DNA of 64,000 nucleotides, from NCBI GenBank assembly GCA_019722365.1, contig JADFUC010000188.1, positions 682,001 to 746,000 on the forward strand. The letters run 5' to 3'. Of this stretch, positions 61,791 to 64,000 are shown in pieces. The notes under the pieces were generated by a model, which saw only the letters and a list, made by a program, of their open reading frames with translations, made no database searches and was not told the origin of the DNA. Numbering within the stretch: position 1 is the first letter of the stretch; the number at the start of each line of letters is the position of its first letter. The translations under genes and the position numbers were made by a program. The stretch is from Lithospermum erythrorhizon (taxonomy: Eukaryota > Streptophyta > Magnoliopsida > Boraginales > Boraginaceae).

Positions 61791-63170
61791 GGCAAACACA
61801 ACATTATGCCCTTTCCAAGTAAGCACAATATCATCCTCATTATCCTTCTTCATTCCCCATCCAGCTGCATGTTCATCAAGCATATTCTTCACTTCCAAAA
61901 CTGCATCTTCACTAAAACCAATCCCTGTAAACTCAGCATTATTCATTCTTTCAACCCATTTGCTTTTATTTTCCAATCTCTCAACTCTTTGAACCCCTTC
62001 ATGAGCAATCACATTTTCAATCTTCCAACTTATATCAGCTTCAAACCATTGTCTTTGCATGCTTCCTTTTGGAAGAAATGTATCCACAGTATCATAAGGA
62101 ATCCATAAGTAACTAAACGCGGATCTTAATCGCCCCACGAGGTTATTCGACGTGAAATCTGCATCTTCATCGACTAATATGACAAGTGTTGGATCCAAAC
62201 CTCGGATGGACTTAAGGAACATGGTTCTGTAAGAAATTCTTGGATAATTTTCAGTTATTGAAAAAGTTGTTAGGGTTTCTTCAGGGATATAATGAAGCAT
62301 CATGTGACAATTTATGATTAGGGCCTCTTTTTGATGATAAGATTGTTCTAAATGTTGCATTCTTACTTGTTCAATAAGCGTCGAAAATCCATCGGAAGGA
62401 CTTGATGGAATTACCCTAAATTCCAATATCAAATTCTTTGACCTTGCAAAATTCACCAATTTTGTCCCTAGTTCTTCATATGAAAGATCAAGCATGGGTG
62501 GAATATCTTCTGTGGCACCAACCACTGTGAGCTTAACTAGGGGCTGACTCTCAAAGCGACTAGCTATTGCATCTATAAGCGTTGGGATTTGCATGCAATG
62601 TGTTAAGCTCAAATCAACAATATGAATCACTGAGAAGCCATCAAGAACTCCTTCAACAATGGCTGCATTGGCTGCTGTGAACCCAAAACGATGCCACGGG
62701 GTCAAATCAACGTACCCCGCGAGCTCGATGATGGAGAATTTGTGGGTGTTGATTGAAATGTTTGTGTGTACATTAGCCATGGCTGCAGCTGCAGTGAGTA
62801 ATTTGCAGTTGCCACTTTTCGCAGCTCGTGCTATGAGTGCTCGAAGGAACCCACAAGTAAGGCGTTGATTGGAATCGCCATCTGGGGTTGCAATGTTGTT
62901 TAGAACCCACAAGATTTGTTGGGTTAAGGTTGCATCATTGCTTTCTATAGCATTAGCACAATGGACTAATAATTGCTCCATGCAATTTCCATCTCCTAAA
63001 CTGTTGCTGATGTTTTGTCCTAAAGCTACTTTTGATGTTGGGAAATCAAGAAATGGTCTTGTTGAAGTGCCACATTGGATTTTTTGATTATCTTTAGTCA
63101 TGATCAGATTTGAGAATGAAGATATTTCGTATCCAAGTGGAGATGGTAAACTATCAGTATATTGCATCAT
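61770..63170 (-). CDS. SCL32: GRAS transcription factor, SCARECROW-LIKE 32 type
   Basis: One uninterrupted frame gives 466 residues from ATG 63170 (MMQYTDSLPSPLG); the in-frame bases before it have no ATG. The GRAS domain spans about 64-465: leucine-rich part starting CMEQLLVHCANAIESNDATL, VHIID motif as IHIVD (182-186) in VDLSLTHCMQIPTLIDA, second leucine-rich part, PFYRE-like region, and a SAW domain with Trp439, Trp452 and the terminal ASAWLPI. The phrases LVHCANAIESNDATL and ADISWKIENVIA match SCL32 of Arabidopsis, a regulator linked to shoot and leaf axil development within GRAS. GRAS proteins act in the nucleus, usually as partners of DNA-binding factors. The leader (63171-63370) is CT-rich and may hold an intron, because TTTCCAG/GTACC at about 63352 looks like a donor. 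A short upstream frame beginning MDPFLDGF lies just before it. The stop codon lies in a 64-bp duplication. Confidence 0.95.
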   Translation of the reverse strand: MMQYTDSLPSPLGYEISSFSNLIMTKDNQKIQCGTSTRPFLDFPTSKVALGQNISNSLGDGNCMEQLLVHCANAIESNDATLTQQILWVLNNIATPDGDSNQRLTCGFLRALIARAAKSGNCKLLTAAAAMANVHTNISINTHKFSIIELAGYVDLTPWHRFGFTAANAAIVEGVLDGFSVIHIVDLSLTHCMQIPTLIDAIASRFESQPLVKLTVVGATEDIPPMLDLSYEELGTKLVNFARSKNLILEFRVIPSSPSDGFSTLIEQVRMQHLEQSYHQKEALIINCHMMLHYIPEETLTTFSITENYPRISYRTMFLKSIRGLDPTLVILVDEDADFTSNNLVGRLRSAFSYLWIPYDTVDTFLPKGSMQRQWFEADISWKIENVIAHEGVQRVERLENKSKWVERMNNAEFTGIGFSEDAVLEVKNMLDEHAAGWGMKKDNEDDIVLTWKGHNVVFASAWLPI

Positions 63171-64000
63171 GCGGAAACACAAAATCAAAATCCTAGCAGT
63201 AGCTAGAGAGAATAATACAAATAGTAGCTAGAGAGGAAACAAGAAATTAAAGCTAAGGGAGGGAAGGTTTGATTCAGAAGGAGATTTTGAATAGAGAAAA
63301 GCTATAAGGAAAAAAAAACCGTCAAAGGCTAGAAGTAGTGGTAGTGTGGTACCTGGAAACCATCAAGAAAAGGATCCATTATTGTGTTCCTTGCAAAGCT
63401 TTGATAGAGAATTCTGCAAATGAATCTTACGAAAAATAGACTTATCAGATGTTATCTTTCTTGGAGACAGAGTATTTCTTGGAGTCTTATTGTACTTGCC
63501 ATATAATGAAGAAAAGGGCTGTTGAGAAAGTTACTTGTCTTTAAGCAACTTGTAGAGGCAAATTCATTGGAATATATATGGACATAAAAATTGAAAGATT
63601 TCAGGGCTACAAACTGGTTACACAGAGAGATAGAAACAAAGAGAGGCTTGAAATAGTGATATAAAGGTGAAAGAGAGACAGAAATAGTCCATGGTTGGAT
63701 TTTGGTAACATGCATGTGAGGTAGCCGGCCTTTGAAATTGTCTATATATGTGAAAGTTACATTGTTTTTTGTCATGTTTTGAAGATAGAGGACTCAAGGC
63801 AGTTAGGGTTTGGTTTCATTCGGTCAATAATTGTTGGAGGCTATATAAAATGATTCGAGAATCGTCAAGATTTCAGCTTTATTATGGATCGAGTTCATAA
63901 GAGTCTAACGTGTATTTTAATTTAGTCATAGTGATGTTTGACATTAGGATGTTAAACTTGAATATTACAAACCCAAATATTTTATATATGTGATATTATT
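63171..64000 (-). promoter_or_regulatory. Leader and promoter region of the SCL32 gene
   Basis: CT-rich tracts on the minus strand near 63210-63330 and 63620-63690 are typical of plant leaders and Y-patch promoters. No unambiguous TATA box or other gene could be set. Confidence 0.4.

Overview
This is nuclear DNA of a eudicot plant. The genes carry GT-AG introns, the spacers are very AT-rich, and the spacers are filled with Copia, Gypsy, hAT, CACTA, Stowaway-like and SINE remnants. The proteins are plant-specific families (GRAS, NPH3/RPT2-like, plant U-box ARM, karrikin-receptor hydrolase). The species cannot be fixed from the sequence.

Layout. 0-0.8 kb: the 3' end of an APD-like RING E3 ligase gene whose last exon is tandemly duplicated. 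0.8-9.2 kb: repeats, namely an old minus-strand LTR element (about 1.5-5.0 kb) and a probable solo Gypsy-type LTR (about 5.0-7.8 kb) holding a hairpin array. 9.2-15.2 kb: a complete PUB4-like U-box E3 gene (+) with a long non-coding leader. 15.85-16.31 kb: a hAT element with a perfect 8-bp target-site duplication. 16.7-17.8 kb: a KAI2-type alpha/beta hydrolase (-) with an odd nucleophile elbow. 18-31 kb: gene-poor, with a decayed Copia-like element (19.8-26.3 kb), tandem repeats and a SINE-like tRNA relic. 31.5-32.7 kb: a serine-rich plant protein (-). 33-40 kb: MITEs, TTCGAA-rich elements and a tandem array of about 175-bp monomers. 40.1-43.0 kb: a prolyl 4-hydroxylase gene (+) with a one-base frameshift at the distal iron-ligand codon. 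43.9-46.3 kb: an NCH1-type NPH3 protein (+), tail to tail with a small VFELHRLYQ-motif gene (-, 46.6-47.5 kb). 52.2-55.5 kb: a decayed Copia element with both LTRs. 56.5-57.6 kb: the SAGA subunit ADA1 (-). 58.7-60.6 kb: a hAT and a CACTA element. 61.8-63.2 kb: the GRAS factor SCL32 (-), whose stop codon lies in a perfect 64-bp tandem duplication.

The genes are independent single-gene units, not operons. From recall, the order NCH1 - VFELHRLYQ-motif gene - ADA1 - SCL32-like GRAS resembles the Arabidopsis segment At5g67385-At5g67390-At5g67410-At5g67411, so 44-63 kb is probably an old syntenic block stretched here by transposons. I found no convincing new multi-gene system. The most notable points are the KAI2 variant, the P4H frameshift, the exon and stop-codon duplications, the 175-bp array and the hairpin array.
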